The translations under genes were made by a program, and so were the position numbers. The notes beneath the pieces were generated by a model, which searched no databases, was not told the DNA's origin, and saw only the letters and a list, made by a program, of their open reading frames with translations. Shown here piece by piece: positions 9,401 through 20,805 of a stretch of 24,831 nucleotides of DNA. Location of the stretch: positions 1 through 24,831 of the forward strand of contig CAJNAR010000102.1 in the NCBI GenBank assembly GCA_905220665.1. Reading direction: 5' to 3'. Within the stretch, counting starts at the first letter, position 1; the number at the start of each line of letters is the position of its first letter. The stretch is from Albugo candida (lineage: Eukaryota > Oomycota > Peronosporomycetes > Albuginales > Albuginaceae).

Positions 9401-10500
9401 CACTCGCCATCCGAGTACGCAGAACGTTTGGTAAAATCTTGGCATGATGGATTAACCACATCGAGCATTTCGAGATCGTCTGCTACACTTTTCGACGTTC
9501 GAAGTCTACAAGACGTTTTTCGGGAAAGTGACACATGGCCAACGAAGGAAGATTTCGTCGCCAACTATTACAATGACGAGGAGCTAAACACATCGGATAT
9601 TTCTGAAGAAAACTTGCTGAGTCGACTTTACAATGAAGTCACTCAGATTCTCTAGCGTATCCACTGGACGATTGGTCTTATTACTTGGCTTACACCAACC
9701 ACAAGTGGCAAATCATTTTATGTGGGAGCAAGAAGAAAGGAACGGAAACATTATTTTCCATCTATTCCATGCTCACAACTCTCACGAATTGTCTGTAATC
9801 CTCCCGAACCAACCAAGAGTCATCCGATGTCGACAAATTGGTCATCACGGGGGAGATCGGACGCACTGGATTCAGAACGAGTGAGAACATTTATGGCTAC
9901 ATCACGGCATCTTCGGAAACGTGATTACCAATTTTCGAAAATTAACAGTTTCGTCTAGCCTTTCGGATGTTGCCAGTTCGATCTCGTTTCTGGTTCTTGA
10001 AGGATATTCAGCCCGACATTATATTGTGCACGCAGCCTTCGTGTGGGGCAGTGGAATCCGATCAACATCTCTTTCTAAAGTGCGATCACACGGCACAATT
10101 ATGGATGGAATTACTCCCTAGTTGGGATCAGTTTTTTTCCTCTTGACCACGTTGGACGCATCTTGCATGTGCAATCGTACCAGCACTACGGTCGAATTGG
10201 AAAGACTAGTTAGACATTATCTCAGATTAATGGCTTGCATTGCAAGCGGTGACACTGCACTTCGTAAGGACAGATCGGAATCGTCGTTTGTTCGATCGGC
10301 GATCAGCAACTCCGACAGTTCCAGCACTTTCCGTGATCTACACCACGTTTTGTGCACACGTTCGGTACTTTCGAAGACAGTGTTACGACCAAGAGGAACG
10401 CATTCGGCTTGCTCAAGTTTTGGAACAACTCGCAACGCAAGGATCATTCGGTGGATTTTTCAGAAGCCGAAGATCATTCTGCGGGTACGGCACAGACAAG
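9400..10500 (+). pseudogene. LINE ORF2 C-terminal Cys/His domain remnant
   Basis: Frame-shifted protein fragments continue the ORF2 product past the thumb. At 10027-10083 a C-x4-C-x7-H-x4-C pattern is followed by HTAQLWMELL. This is the form of the C-terminal zinc-knuckle-like region of many L1-type ORF2 proteins, where it contributes to RNA binding. The last coding part (about 10240-10500) reads RRLFDRRSATPTVPALSVI and EERIRLAQVLEQL, which I take as the C-terminal helical tail. Confidence 0.65.
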
Positions 10501-10850
10501 TCAAAATGCAAGTGCAACTCAGATCCTAGTCCTAGTTGGCTGGTTATGCTCACCGTAGTGTGGCTCACACCAATTTGCAAACCACGGTACTTTTGGACCA
10601 TTTTTACAACTTTACAACGTTACAGCATTTACAAGCTGGACACAGTCTCGTGTTAAGGTGGCTGAGGCTACTGCAATACGGGATTATCAACGAGAAAACT
10701 TATTATCATCTCTCACAGGTTTTCACGAAACGTTTTTTATATGTATATATGTTATTTGAGATAGCCTAGGCAACTACAGAAGTCAGTTTGTCTAATTCTA
10801 GTAATATAGGCACCTTCAACTGAACAGAGAAGAAATAAATCGCTCTTAAT
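10500..10850 (+). other. Probable LINE 3' UTR with poly(A) signal
   Basis: Coding character is lost after about 10500. AATAAA at 10834-10839 sits about 30 bases before dynein homology begins on the other strand. No long A tail is visible, so the exact 3' end is uncertain. Confidence 0.4.
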
Positions 10851-10869
10851 CAGATTCCGACATTCACAA

Positions 10870-12620
10870 AAGAGTACGTTTTCACAACTCGCATCATAAA
10901 TCTAATTAAGCAATCCAAACATGATAGAAAAATGCGAAGGTGTTCTCGAACCTTTTCGGGATAGAGAGCGAGGACAATGTGCGGATTCGATCGGGAGCGT
11001 GAGACGAAGAGCGAATACTCGTAAAAAGCTCTTTTAGAAATGGCGACAGAATCCAATGCGTCCCACGCTCCACAGACTCGATACATCGCCAGTGTTTAGG
11101 AGAGCATTCAGATCATCTAAGAAATATTTTCGCACGATTGACAATCGAATAAGAAGGAGACGGTCAGAATAGTCTTTACGCCTAATTGTCGTACACACGC
11201 GTAACATCTATTTCCACCTGGTTAGCCGTACGATCGATCCATTTGCAGCTGGACGAGAAGATATTTTGACAAAAACGCGACCAAACCCTTAAAGGATCGA
11301 TGACCACTGCCTCTCATCCCGACCACAAGCGTGAGGCCGTACGGCTGATGAGACACTTGTGAAATTAGTATATTTATCATTATTATGAGCTTTTTCTCGG
11401 CGGCATTGAGTCCGTATTAGCGGACTCTAACTTTTGCTTACGCCTGACATTTTCTTTATTCCGGTAAATTGAGATTCGTATATGGTGTTCCTTAGCATTT
11501 GAAAACCAACCAAGTGCATTCTAGTCGCTCTCAGCTAATTATACGCTTCCAAAGAAGTCTCGGTAACCCTCTAGAGCATTTGAGAATTGTTCAAGTGGAC
11601 GTACGGCTTGCTTCCGTCAAAAATGAAGCTGAAATTCCCGTGCAAAAGCGTGGGAGCCGGACCGAAAAGTGTCCTATACTCGAGGTTGAGTACTTGGTTA
11701 CGGCCGCCTCTAAAATCGTGTAGAACGGCGTCGATCGTCACCGCTGATCACCGATTTTCAGAAGAAACACAGGGATACATGACTTCATTAACGTACGAGA
11801 TCATCAGCGTCATTAACTGTCTGGGGTATACCTTGCGTGACCCCTTGAAACACCTTGGACACATCACGAAGATAAATGTGTAATGTGATCGCGCTGACGT
11901 TGGTAAAAGAAAGCAGGGTTCTGATGCTAGATATCAGAAGTCTCCTGAACGTTTCCTTTTTCGGCTTGGGAAGCGGCAGCATCGTCGAAAGAAGTGAGAC
12001 ACCATGCCGTAATGTGGGAAAACATCACACTCAACCAACTTCGATCAGACAGAAGAAAATGAAGCAAACGTCGAGTCGAGTTGCGCTATGTGATTTGAGA
12101 TCAAGAGCCTCCTGGAGGCTCATATCTTTAATGAAATGGACGTCCACAAGTTTGGTGATCAGAGTGTCTTTGCGGCTGTACCATCTTCTGTGATGTATCA
12201 CTTGTCGAATCAATTTGGTCGGCGGCTGGGACAGTTTCTCGTGAATTCGGCGACAAACAAAGCGTAATTAGATCCAATTCATGCTCACAAAACGTCTTTT
12301 GACGTTTACTCAGCTTGTTTTTGTTCCATTTTTGCGTTCGAATCGCGCTTGTTTGGACTGACAAATTGACATTCATGCTCGTAAATGCACTTGCTGCTTA
12401 CTATAGCTTTTTTTGCTGAGTCGACACGGATTTGAGAGTGCCGGTCTCTCTGCTGCACATGATGTGATGAGGATGCTGCACCAACGTGTTGAGAATCTAA
12501 GATTGTCGCTTCGTGGCGATGGTTGTTCCCAGTATCGACGTATAGCGCATGTAATGGCGCGATGAGATACTCATCGATTTTGGAGAGGTTACCCAGAAAC
12601 CTAGCCAGCCGCGTCGTCAT
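10870..12620 (-). pseudogene. Dynein heavy chain pseudogene fragment, AAA3-AAA4
   Basis: Read right to left, motifs of the dynein heavy chain motor ring appear in order across several frames. The AAA3 nucleotide-binding region is degraded (TLVQHPHHIMCS then ETGTLKSVS, about 12490-12410). KLSKRQKTF (about 12310), PPTKLIRQ (about 12220), the AAA3 PPGG turn (about 12115) and LRDVSKVFQGV (about 11870) follow. SLEAYN and RATRMHLV (about 11545-11505) link AAA3 to AAA4. The AAA4 P-loop is VVGMRGSGHRS (about 11330-11300), then MDRSYG, FLDDLNALLNTGDV (about 11125-11085), and FVSRSRSNPHIVLALYPEK (about 11010-10950). Order and spacing match a normal heavy chain (about 580 codons), with no room for introns. 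The AAA4 P-loop Lys is His here. Many stops and frameshifts make it dead. An axonemal origin is likely but not proven. Confidence 0.85.
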
Positions 12621-12624
12621 CAAA

Positions 12625-13385
12625 TGGTTAGTCGTACATTAATCCTCCTTGTGGAAGCAGTGAGGATGTCGAGGTCCCATCCACCTGATATGATGGATGC
12701 TTGGCTAGGCATTTTTCGTGAAACGTAAAAGAAGACCAGGACAAGCAACCCGATACAAGGATAATGTTTTGTATTACATTCGTGAATACCTTTCTAACAC
12801 TGTATTTATTTTACTTGCAATCGGTCAACGTCAAGTCTGTGTGCTGTTCGTTCAACAGCTTCGTTAAGTGTTTCTTCCCGACATGAGAGTGGTCCTTTCC
12901 CGTATCTTGGGCAGATGTCACTAAAGGACAATCAGTACGTTCCATTTCTTCTTTTTCCCAATTCGATGAAATCTGTTAACGCCGACCGTGCAACCAGTGT
13001 ATATCGCAGTCCAGAGTTGTGCGGATTCCTCAGAAGCCTTAGTTTGTCTGTGAAGGAACTCATTTCAACGGTGAAATGGTTTCTAGAAGAATTTTCAACA
13101 GAGATCGATGCGAATAGGTTCTGCCTAGCCTCCATGTTCTCTTTGATGCTGCTATCCCCAATCTTACCATTCACCCAAATGTCGAATATGCGAGCGCACT
13201 TGAACGGAAGACGAAGAAAACAGCGTCATAATGTGAAAAGATGTGGCAGAGAGATAGTGTGTAGACTTAAAGTGTGGCATAAGGAGCCAATCGATCAGAA
13301 TGCCGCATTAGTGAACAACTTCAACAGAAGATACTGCTGCAGTCATATCAAACGTTAGCATACAAACAAAAAACGTTGTACCTTC
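12625..13385. other. No recognisable gene
   Basis: The longest open frame here is 12915-13358 on plus (147 codons). A minus frame overlaps it at 12932-13174. Neither shows a family motif, a signal peptide or a membrane segment that I recognise. The minus frame lies immediately upstream of the dynein AAA3 fragment but does not match the expected AAA2 sequence. It may be unrelated spacer or a diverged repeat. Confidence 0.4.
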
Positions 13386-13389
13386 TAAA

Positions 13390-13700
13390 TATTATACTTA
13401 AACAGCCGAGAAACTGCGAGTCCTGCAAAAACGCAGTCTAATTATCTGATAAAACATAGTTTGGATGATCACACAGCCACTTTCATAGAAAAATTACAAA
13501 AGTGGCTTTCTACGCCATATTTATTGCCCAATAGGAGCACCTACGAGACACGCCACGAATTATACTGTACTGAGTTGTCTTATACTCGCTTTGTTGTAAA
13601 GTGCCCTTTGCGTGATCATCTATTGGCCAAATATGAACCGTACGAACCTTTCCAGTTTAAAGTCCCCACCCGAACAGTTCAGTAACAGAACTTTTTCACC
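13390..13700. repeat. Dispersed subtelomeric repeat, copy 1
   Basis: This region aligns in the same orientation with about 23490-23815. Shared blocks include CAAAAACGCA, a TACGCCAT block, GAGACACGC, AATTATAC followed by TGTACTGA and TTGTCTT, and an AAGTGC-TTGCG block. The estimated identity by eye is about two thirds, with small indels. A 74-codon open frame at 13461-13685 lies inside it and is not conserved in the second copy, so it is probably not a gene. Confidence 0.7.
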
Positions 13701-14112
13701 ACATCATGTAGCAACCCTCACAAATGATGCTCAAACCACGCAATGAAAAACCAAAAAACTTCCTTTCAATCGCGTTTCTCAAGAACATGGAGCGATTGTC
13801 GTGACAACAGTCTCAATGGGTCAACTAGAATCAGTAAAATCACACTAATTTGATTAAGTACTGAAATTGAGATCTGAATATGGCGCAGCATGGCACTCTT
13901 CGGTCACGACTCTCGAATGACGACTTTAGATATGAATCGTGACAAAATGAATTGTTACAGAAGTATTGGGGATGTCCCAGGGTCAAGTGTGGAAGAACCG
14001 ATCAAGGACAATGAAGGCAAAATTGGACCAGATATGGTGGAATTCACGGAGGTGGAGGTGATAGAATCAGAAAAACCACACGAAATCGATGAAGTACTGG
14101 GATTGACAACTA
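13701..14112 (+). other. Spacer and possible insertion in front of the dynein C-terminal fragment
   Basis: A 13-bp direct repeat AATATGGCGCAGC occurs at 13877-13889 and again at 14113-14125. The 223 bp between the copies hold an acidic open frame (from about 13919: MTTLDMNRDK, later VEFTEVEVIESEKPHEIDE) that does not resemble the dynein sequence expected here. After the second copy, dynein homology begins within about 40 bases. This fits a small insertion with target duplication, or an unrelated gene fragment. Nothing is recognised at 13701-13876. Confidence 0.35.
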
Positions 14113-14113
14113 A

Positions 14114-15904
14114 ATATGGCGCAGCGTTACAATCTTCAACAATCGCTCGCAAGGCTATCGAGACAAGGTGAATGGATCATACTTCAAAACCTCCATTTCA
14201 TGCAGCCTTGGCTGCCCACAATTGAACGTCAGCTCGAAGAAATAGCCAGTGGAGGTGCACACGACAACTTTCGATGCTTTATATCCGCTGAGCCCCACCA
14301 CTTCCCGACATGTTTAATATCTTGGAATCTCTGCTTCAGAGTTTTATAAAGGTCTTCAATGAAGCTCCAGCATTTATACAAACAAATCTACGTCAACCTT
14401 GATCCAATTTCAGTCAAGAGAAAATCAATTCATGTTCCGAGCTTCTTGAGTAAAAAGCCTGTTTTTTCGCACTCTGATGCTTTCATGAAATTGTGCTGGG
14501 AAGAAGGCAATTCGGACAGCAAGGATGGAGTCGAGCGTACACAGCTTCAATACCGGCGACGTGAGCATTTCTGCCAATATCTTGTAGTCTTTTTTGGACG
14601 CGAATGAGTAGTTCCGTGGGACTATTTCGGATACAGTTTTGGTGAGATCATGTACAGTGGACACATTACAGACTCATGGGACCAATAACACGTATCCTTA
14701 TGTCTTAATTAATCCAATGCTCCTGTGAGGCATGGAGCTCGGGCCGGGCTTTGCTTCTCCAAATCCAGTTGATTTTGTTTTTGAGGCGTACGCGATGTAT
14801 ATCGATAAGAATATGTTGCCGGAAGACTTATCGCTCTCTGGTCTTCATCCCAATGTTAAAATATATACTTCACGACAACGTGTGAGACATTGTAATTTGA
14901 GACATTGTTATTTACGATTGTGACCGTGCGAGGTGAAGTTAGTGATGAGGACACCGATGGAGATAAGAATTTGGCATAAGCGTCAGCTATTGCGGACTTT
15001 GGAGCATGTTGTGCTGAATGTTTCTCCATTGTCTGACGTGACGTGGTGGAAGCCACGAACCCGCTGCTGATGCAGGAACACGGTCTTTTTGTGGTTATTT
15101 GCTGCAAGAATGCAGAAAATGAATGTGTTATTGGAGGAGATTAAGACTTTATTGATCGATTTGAAAAAAAATTGGATAAACAATTATATATGTCACCAGC
15201 TATGGAAGACCTCGTGACCGCAATCGGACTCAATGAAGTACCGGGCCGACATTTATTCTCGCTTTGTAAATGGGTGAAGAAAGCCTGGCCATCCAAGAAA
15301 CTGATTTCATGCTGGTTCCAAGATATGTTTTTGCATTCCCCACAGCTGGAAGCGTGGAAATCCGACTTTAATACGCCATATTCTATGTAGCTTCCGGGTC
15401 TGTTCAATCCAACAGCGTTCAGAACTGCGTGCTTACAAGTAACCAGCCGTCGACGATTGCTACGTTGAACTAATTGACAGTGGAAACTCACGTGGTAGTG
15501 TTGCATGGTGTTTCACAAATCAATTAGTATCCCGATCACGGCGTCTTTGTCCACGGAATCATTCTCGAAAGATCAAGATGGAGCACATCCGATGAGCTTG
15601 TCGATCGGATATTTGTGGAAGAACAACCCTCCCCAGATTGCGGATCATTGTCGCTCGACAGCTTTCCAAACAATTGCTTTGGTCCCTGCCGATCGTTTAC
15701 GGAAAAGCCGTTCATGCAAAGTCACAATGGTAACCGACTTCTGTAGGGTATTTGCGTCATGATCCGAGTCTGTATGAATGCCCAGTGGATCTGACGCGAT
15801 TTCGTGGAATAACATATATATTCCTGGCCACATTACCCTCAGAATCGTGTAGAGAGAAAGGGATTTTGCGTGGTGTTGCGATCGTTTTCACAGATGACAA
15901 TTAG
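14114..15904 (+). pseudogene. Dynein heavy chain pseudogene fragment, AAA6 and C-terminal domain
   Basis: The fragment starts with TIARKAIE, then after a frameshift GEWIILQNLHFMQPWLPTIE (about 14168-14228), the AAA6 strand of dynein heavy chains. FIKVFNEAPA, ACFFAL, a stop, CFHEIVLGRRQFGQQGW (about 14480-14530) and SLSGLHPNVKI (about 14833-14865) follow. The C-terminal domain continues with LPGLFNPTAF (about 15390-15420), PTSVGYLRHDPSLYECPVDL (about 15735-15793) and LRGVAIVFTDDN, ending at a stop at 15902-15904 that is probably the natural terminus. The length of about 580 codons from the LQN motif equals the normal distance in living heavy chains. Nonsense changes such as TGA at the Cys in the FALCFFH motif, and many frameshifts, show it is dead. 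It lies opposite in strand to the AAA3-AAA4 piece, and the roughly 1100 residues that would join them are absent. Confidence 0.9.
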
Positions 15905-16199
15905 CCGCTCATCTGACTCTGGAAGGATTCAGAAATGTGATTTAGAGTGGTGTCATTTACAGCTTCAAGGTAGCCTTTGGCCGACTTTGGTTTACATAGA
16001 CAAATATGGTAGAGTAACGCTAGGCGGCACGCAGAGCACAGGATTTCAGATTGGACGATATGCAGTGAAGAAATACTTTGTAGAAGCCATTTCCATATAA
16101 AATCGCGGCGTCAAGACGACCCACGGATTCGTATGCGCTGAAAAGTTAGATCAGCAGTGTGGCCAGCTGACGGGGATCCAACTGCGTGCAATCACAATG

Positions 16200-19100
16200 G
16201 TTGTGATATATTTTGATGGCTCGTTTAGGCTCACACATGGACATGAGTCGTATATGTTGCCATATAAATAAGAGGCTTGGTTGTTGGTATCATACTTTCC
16301 ATACACATCGATCTCAGATTCTTTACGTTTGCTGGTTTCACAACTTGTCTCAAAGTATCAAGTTCCAAAACCAATTCAGCAGTCGTTGCATAGTTTTGCT
16401 TCGAGTCAAAAGCCTTCACAGGGTCGAATATCTAGCATACTTCTTCCCAAGCGCATAAGCTGCGAACAAGTACGCCGTCGTGCTCGGTAGTTTAATGTAA
16501 AAGCTTGATGATCCATCGAAACTGCTGCTGAACAGCGCGCTGATAGCGGCCACATATCAACCAGGCAGTATGGGGGCGACTCGGATCTGTTTTGCAACGT
16601 CAAAGGCATCGACATGCTTTTGATGAAAGACTGTAAGTGCAATGAGAGCGCTAACTCGCGAGTTTGTTGAGAGATCCGTCCACGCCAATGTTTCACGATC
16701 AACGACATATGCGACAGCCTCAAAGTGTTCTCAGGATGCGGTCACGCTGTTGGATCAAAACTCGATCTGTCGTTTGCTTTGTTGGCCCATTTGGATAGCG
16801 CAAGATCCGAATGCTGGAATGAGATCAAGAGCAACACTGCGGCCTGTGATGCCGAGAAGATAGCGACATGCTCGAGAAGAAATTCCTCTAATCAGCAGTT
16901 TTTAGTAAGCCCTCGAGCCCCCAAAGAGCTTCCTATTCATGCTGGGCTCCATCCTACACCAGCACAGTCGCCATTCCAAGACAACTCACATTGGATAACA
17001 GCGAACGATGTTGCTTAAGGCACTCGATAGCCTTTTTCGGCTGATTTTCCTTCAAACTGGCCATTTCCAATCGTTCTCTCTGTGAATTTTGCTGTAAATT
17101 ATTTCGAGCGAGAATCATTGCAGATATCCGATTTCCATCAATCTGACTGATCCATCCCCCGTGGGAATCACTAGAAAGTAGCTTTTCTGTCCTATTGGAT
17201 GCCTGTGCACTTTGTCCATGTTAATATAATTCCGAGTAATAAAGCTCAACGCTCAATGTATTTCAAGTGATTGCATTGAATGGATCGCTTTCGAGAAGTT
17301 TGTGAAGATAAGACACCACTTTTGCGCGACTACCGAGTCCATCCTCAATTTCTAAGTCGTTTGCTCGATAGAGTAGTGAGAACGCAAGACCCAATAAGGC
17401 TTCCGTATCAAAGTCTACTCTAAGAGCACATGCGAACGCTTGGATGGTGAGGTGAGCTGCTTGATCTGATTTTTCGAATTGATGAAAAAGCCATTGCCGA
17501 GCCACATTCCCGTATGATCAGAATTCACATCTTGCAGCTTGAGAAACACATCCTTTTCTAAAGCAAAAGACGTTGAATTTGTCGATTAAAAAGTGTTTTT
17601 GCGTAAAGAAAGCCTAAATTCGCCGAAACTACGTCCAAAAATGCACAGTGTATCGATCGAATCCAGAAGAATTCCTTCAAAATGACATTTCCATGCACAT
17701 TTCCGATTCTGTTCCATACAAATTCGTTTTTTATCCATCTCCAGTGCTTTTACGAAATGCTTCCGGCTTATTGTCTTCAACTCGGTCCTTTTTGATAGTA
17801 TCTTTGAGGAGGATTGATCCGCGATGACCCGAAATTTTCGATAGAGATGCCCGAGCGGAAGATGAGATAAGCGAATTCGTACCAGAATCCTGTGGCAATT
17901 AGTAGATGCATGTAGATCATCAGCTGCTTACTATTACTCGTTTTCGTCCCCTTTATAGCCAGATCACGAGCTTGTCGTGCCTATGAAATGAACGGTAGCC
18001 AGGAATCCTATTGAACCGTTTGTATAGGAAGTCGAGTCATTTGGGTCTCTGGAGAGTCTCTGAGAACTGTAAAACTCTTCTCAAATTGTACACTGCGCCC
18101 CCACAACGCCTTTGATCCTAGAAAGCTCTGGATTGGACGTAGAGAATCTCAGCGAGATGTAGTGAGACGATGACACATTGGTCGAGTTTTTAAAAAGAAC
18201 GGATTCTAGTTATGTGCGTGCAAGCAGTGGCTCAAGTCAACTCAATGCGTCGCCAAGCAGCCGAAACATTACTTCAACATGAGGTAATTCACAGAGGAGA
18301 CACCAGGCATCCGCGACTAATATCATCGTTCGAAGGTTTGTTGAGGACGCATATTTTCCAAAATGCTGATATAAATGCGCCAGTGCCACGGAATGAGTTG
18401 CGGTGTTTGGATCACGTCCAAGAGCTATAAACATGGCATTTTCGGCTCATCCGGCGTCCTGATTCACGTAATATTGCACCAGACAGAGGAGTGCCCAATT
18501 TGAGCCATTTCTCTCTCTTTTGTGAGAGCTTTTCTAAAGGTACGTCTGAATGCTGACGCTCTGTCGTGTTGTAAAGCGCGTAAGGAGAGGGTCCTGCCAT
18601 TTCATTACCACAAGATAGTTCCAGAGCACGGAGAAAACACTTTCCCGCCCTCAAGGAATCCTTCTGTACCTCCAAATACGATTTTACAATGTACGAAAAA
18701 GCCTCATCGTTGGCTTTGAGCGGTGCCGCTTGCAAGAAACAAGTCAAAGAGTACGACTTGTTGAAACGATGCTCTAAACTCCGAGGTTCCAGTATACAAT
18801 TCCGAGTCGTTTTAGTGCGACATCGTGATCCTTTTTGCCTGAAGCACCAACGTGACTCTCTTGTTCGAGTCTGGCGGCATCATTTTGATCCAAATATGTA
18901 AGACACCAGACGTGTTGTCAATGAAAAAGATTCTGAGACGGTTGTGGAGCGTTGGCTGATCTAGATATCAATTGATCGATCAATGGGAGCGCTTTGGTTG
19001 CATTGTGATGCAATTAGATTTCCAAGACGTAAATGGCCGCGGTAATATCAAAGTGCTAGCATAGACAAGGAATGAAATGAGCTTTACGGAATAGAAACGA

Positions 19101-20624
19101 TTACACTGAGGAATGAGGACTGGCAACAAATGCTGTGAGCTTTTAATGTCTCCCAAAACCGCAAGAATCTGATCAAATTTTGTTACTCGACATAAATCTA
19201 CGCCAATGAAGTGTACATTTGGAGACATGGTCCAAGAAGACCGGAGCCACTTTGCCGTAGAGCACTCATCAGCGCTTGTCGAGCCGATGACAATTTTTGG
19301 TCTTCATGTTGCTGTAAAGCCGGAGCCATCAGACTAAATGGCGAGTTGGATTCAATGACGACAAGTCGACAAGTGAGATCGCTTGTATCGTTCCGCATTA
19401 AAACTACGAATAAAGCGATCAGATACAGGCCTTTTTCATGTAATGATTAATATACCTGCGTCTTCATCCTCTGCTCGATACAAAGCGTACTCAAGAGCAA
19501 GGTAGCAATCGGAAAGCACTCCAAGACTCCATTTCTCAAACATTCCATTTCTGTTTTGTGAATTTCCTTCTTCAGATTTGAGACTTTTTTGAGATCGTTT
19601 ATCATGGCACTTTGGCAGAATGTGATACATTAGGGAGTTTGTCCATTTAAGATACGATTCCGTCACTTAAACGCTCTGAGTCGTGTTTCCAGCTCCGATA
19701 TTCCCCGACAGCGCGAATGAATTATCGTGTAATTGTTGTTCGGCAAAAAAAAGAATGAGCCCATTTCCCGAGATTGAAAACTGGATGCTATCACCACAAA
19801 TAATTGAGTAGAGCTTCCTTGACGACAATCAATACATACTTTCAGCAAATCGACGAGCTGCAGCCATATTTTTTATGGGAGACATAACGTCTTGATTCGG
19901 AACATGAAACAGAGAAAAGATTTTTTTCTCACGATGCACAAGCGAATAGAATGCATCAAAGGCCTCCAAATCAAAAGACATAATAAGTCACCCACAGCGG
20001 AGTGTTTTTTAACGATACCGTTAAGAGTATGTGAGCCTTTAGAGTAGATTGTGCGAGTTCCAGTGTTAGTTTCTGAGCAGCTTTTATCATTCCAGTGCTG
20101 CATCTTCAATATGGTGCAAAGAAATTTTACTAAGTCAACGTATTTGACCAATTATCTTGTTTGTTTATACCGATCTGAAAGAGACTGAAGTGGCAATAAG
20201 ATCGGTAGAACTGGGGGAGATGACATCGTACTTTGCACGCTGCGGGGAATCCGGTTCTGAGGTGTGTGACTCGGAGAAACGCTATTTAGCATTCCTCCCA
20301 CTGAAAATTATAAGTTTGTGACTTTCGAAATGATTGAAGGATTGATAATTTTTCAAAGGAGAATTTTGATTTTTTTATAATCATAAGAGCATTCGTATTG
20401 TCCGGTTAATGCAAAGCGACTTCTTCCTTACTGAGAATGATCGCTTCTTGACACTTTTCTTGCTTGATAAGCGCTAGAGCTTCTTCCATCCAATATACCA
20501 TAGCAATGGAAATAGCCATTGATCGCACAATAGTCGCAAATACAGCCCCTTTATTACAAACCTGCAAGTAATCAATGCTTTCAATCTTCGTCATTGACTG
20601 AAGAAATAATCTTAAACTTCTCAT
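16200..20624 (-). pseudogene. TPR-repeat protein pseudogene, probably SKI3/TTC37-like
   Basis: Tetratricopeptide-type helices are scattered across three minus frames from 20624 down to about 16200. The N-terminal part reads EEALALIKQEKCQEAIILSK and EEVALH (about 20480-20410). SHTLNGIVKKHSAVGDLLCL is near 20050-19985. SYIVKSYLEVQKDSLRAGKC and FLRALELS lie at about 18690-18600, and ALGRDPNTATHSVALAHLYQ with HFGKYASS at about 18430-18345. HFVKALEMDKKR lies at about 17755. EALLGLAFSLLYRAND and SYLHKLLESDPFNAIT lie at about 17410-17263, and SLKENQPKKAIECLKQHRS at about 17060-17000. The span of about 1470 codons and the HFVKALEMDKKR-type repeat fit SKI3/TTC37, the TPR scaffold of the Ski complex that feeds mRNA to the cytoplasmic exosome. 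The TPR call is firm; SKI3 is an inference. Stops and frameshifts are abundant. The C-terminal part (16200-16700) is the least certain. Confidence 0.55.
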
Positions 20625-20634
20625 TTATTATTGA

Positions 20635-20805
20635 CTACTCGTTGTTGGAATATTCACTCGGTGATGACATCATACCTCGCGGTGGCGTTTCGCATCCTTG
20701 ATTCATTCCAGGACCGAGTGGGGTTGGTATTTCCAGTGCAGGAACACGCAAATAAGCGCCAGCTATTGACATCACACTATTAGAAGGTGTAACATTCTAT
20801 CTTTC
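20635..20805 (-). pseudogene. C-terminal tail of an unidentified proline-rich protein
   Basis: A short minus frame runs NVTPSNSVMSIAGAYLRVPA and EIPTPLGPGMNQ, then ETPPRGMMSSPSEYSNNE, ending at a stop at 20635-20637. It is open for about 55 codons and has a strongly protein-like composition, unlike the flanks. Directly 5' is GATAG, which could be a 3' splice acceptor. The stop is about a dozen bases before the apparent start of the TPR pseudogene on the same strand. I do not recognise the protein. It could be the last exon of the next gene upstream, or a fragment copied here. Confidence 0.4.

Larger units (their letters stand above)
3825..10850 (+). mobile_element. Decayed L1-type non-LTR retrotransposon (LINE)
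   Basis: One LINE can be followed in order: 5' UTR (3825-4193), ORF1 with an RRM-like nucleic-acid chaperone domain and a basic Gln-rich tail, a linking segment, an APE-type endonuclease, reverse transcriptase with motifs in the canonical order, and a C-terminal Cys/His domain. A 3' UTR ending near AATAAA at 10834-10839 follows. The length of about 7 kb is reasonable for a full-length L1-type element. Reading it needs repeated frame changes and several stops are present, so it cannot make its proteins. Most domains still retain their key residues, so it is younger than the Gypsy remnant to its left. The exact 3' end and target duplication were not found. Confidence 0.85.

Noticed and set aside
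12306..12623. 105-codon minus frame as a separate gene
   Set aside because: It overlaps the dynein AAA3 region in the wrong frame; dynein motifs in the neighbouring frames explain the sequence better.
10870..15904. Living dynein genes with introns
   Set aside because: Breaks occur within single motifs and at single bases, and motif spacing equals that of the intronless coding sequence, so introns cannot explain the stops.
16187..16210. Short palindrome ATCACAATGGTTGTGAT
   Set aside because: A single 7-bp stem is expected by chance in a window of this size and sits near no recognisable start or end.
16406..16723. 105-codon minus frame as an independent protein
   Set aside because: No family pattern. 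It is collinear with the decayed C-terminal end of the TPR pseudogene and is best left within it.
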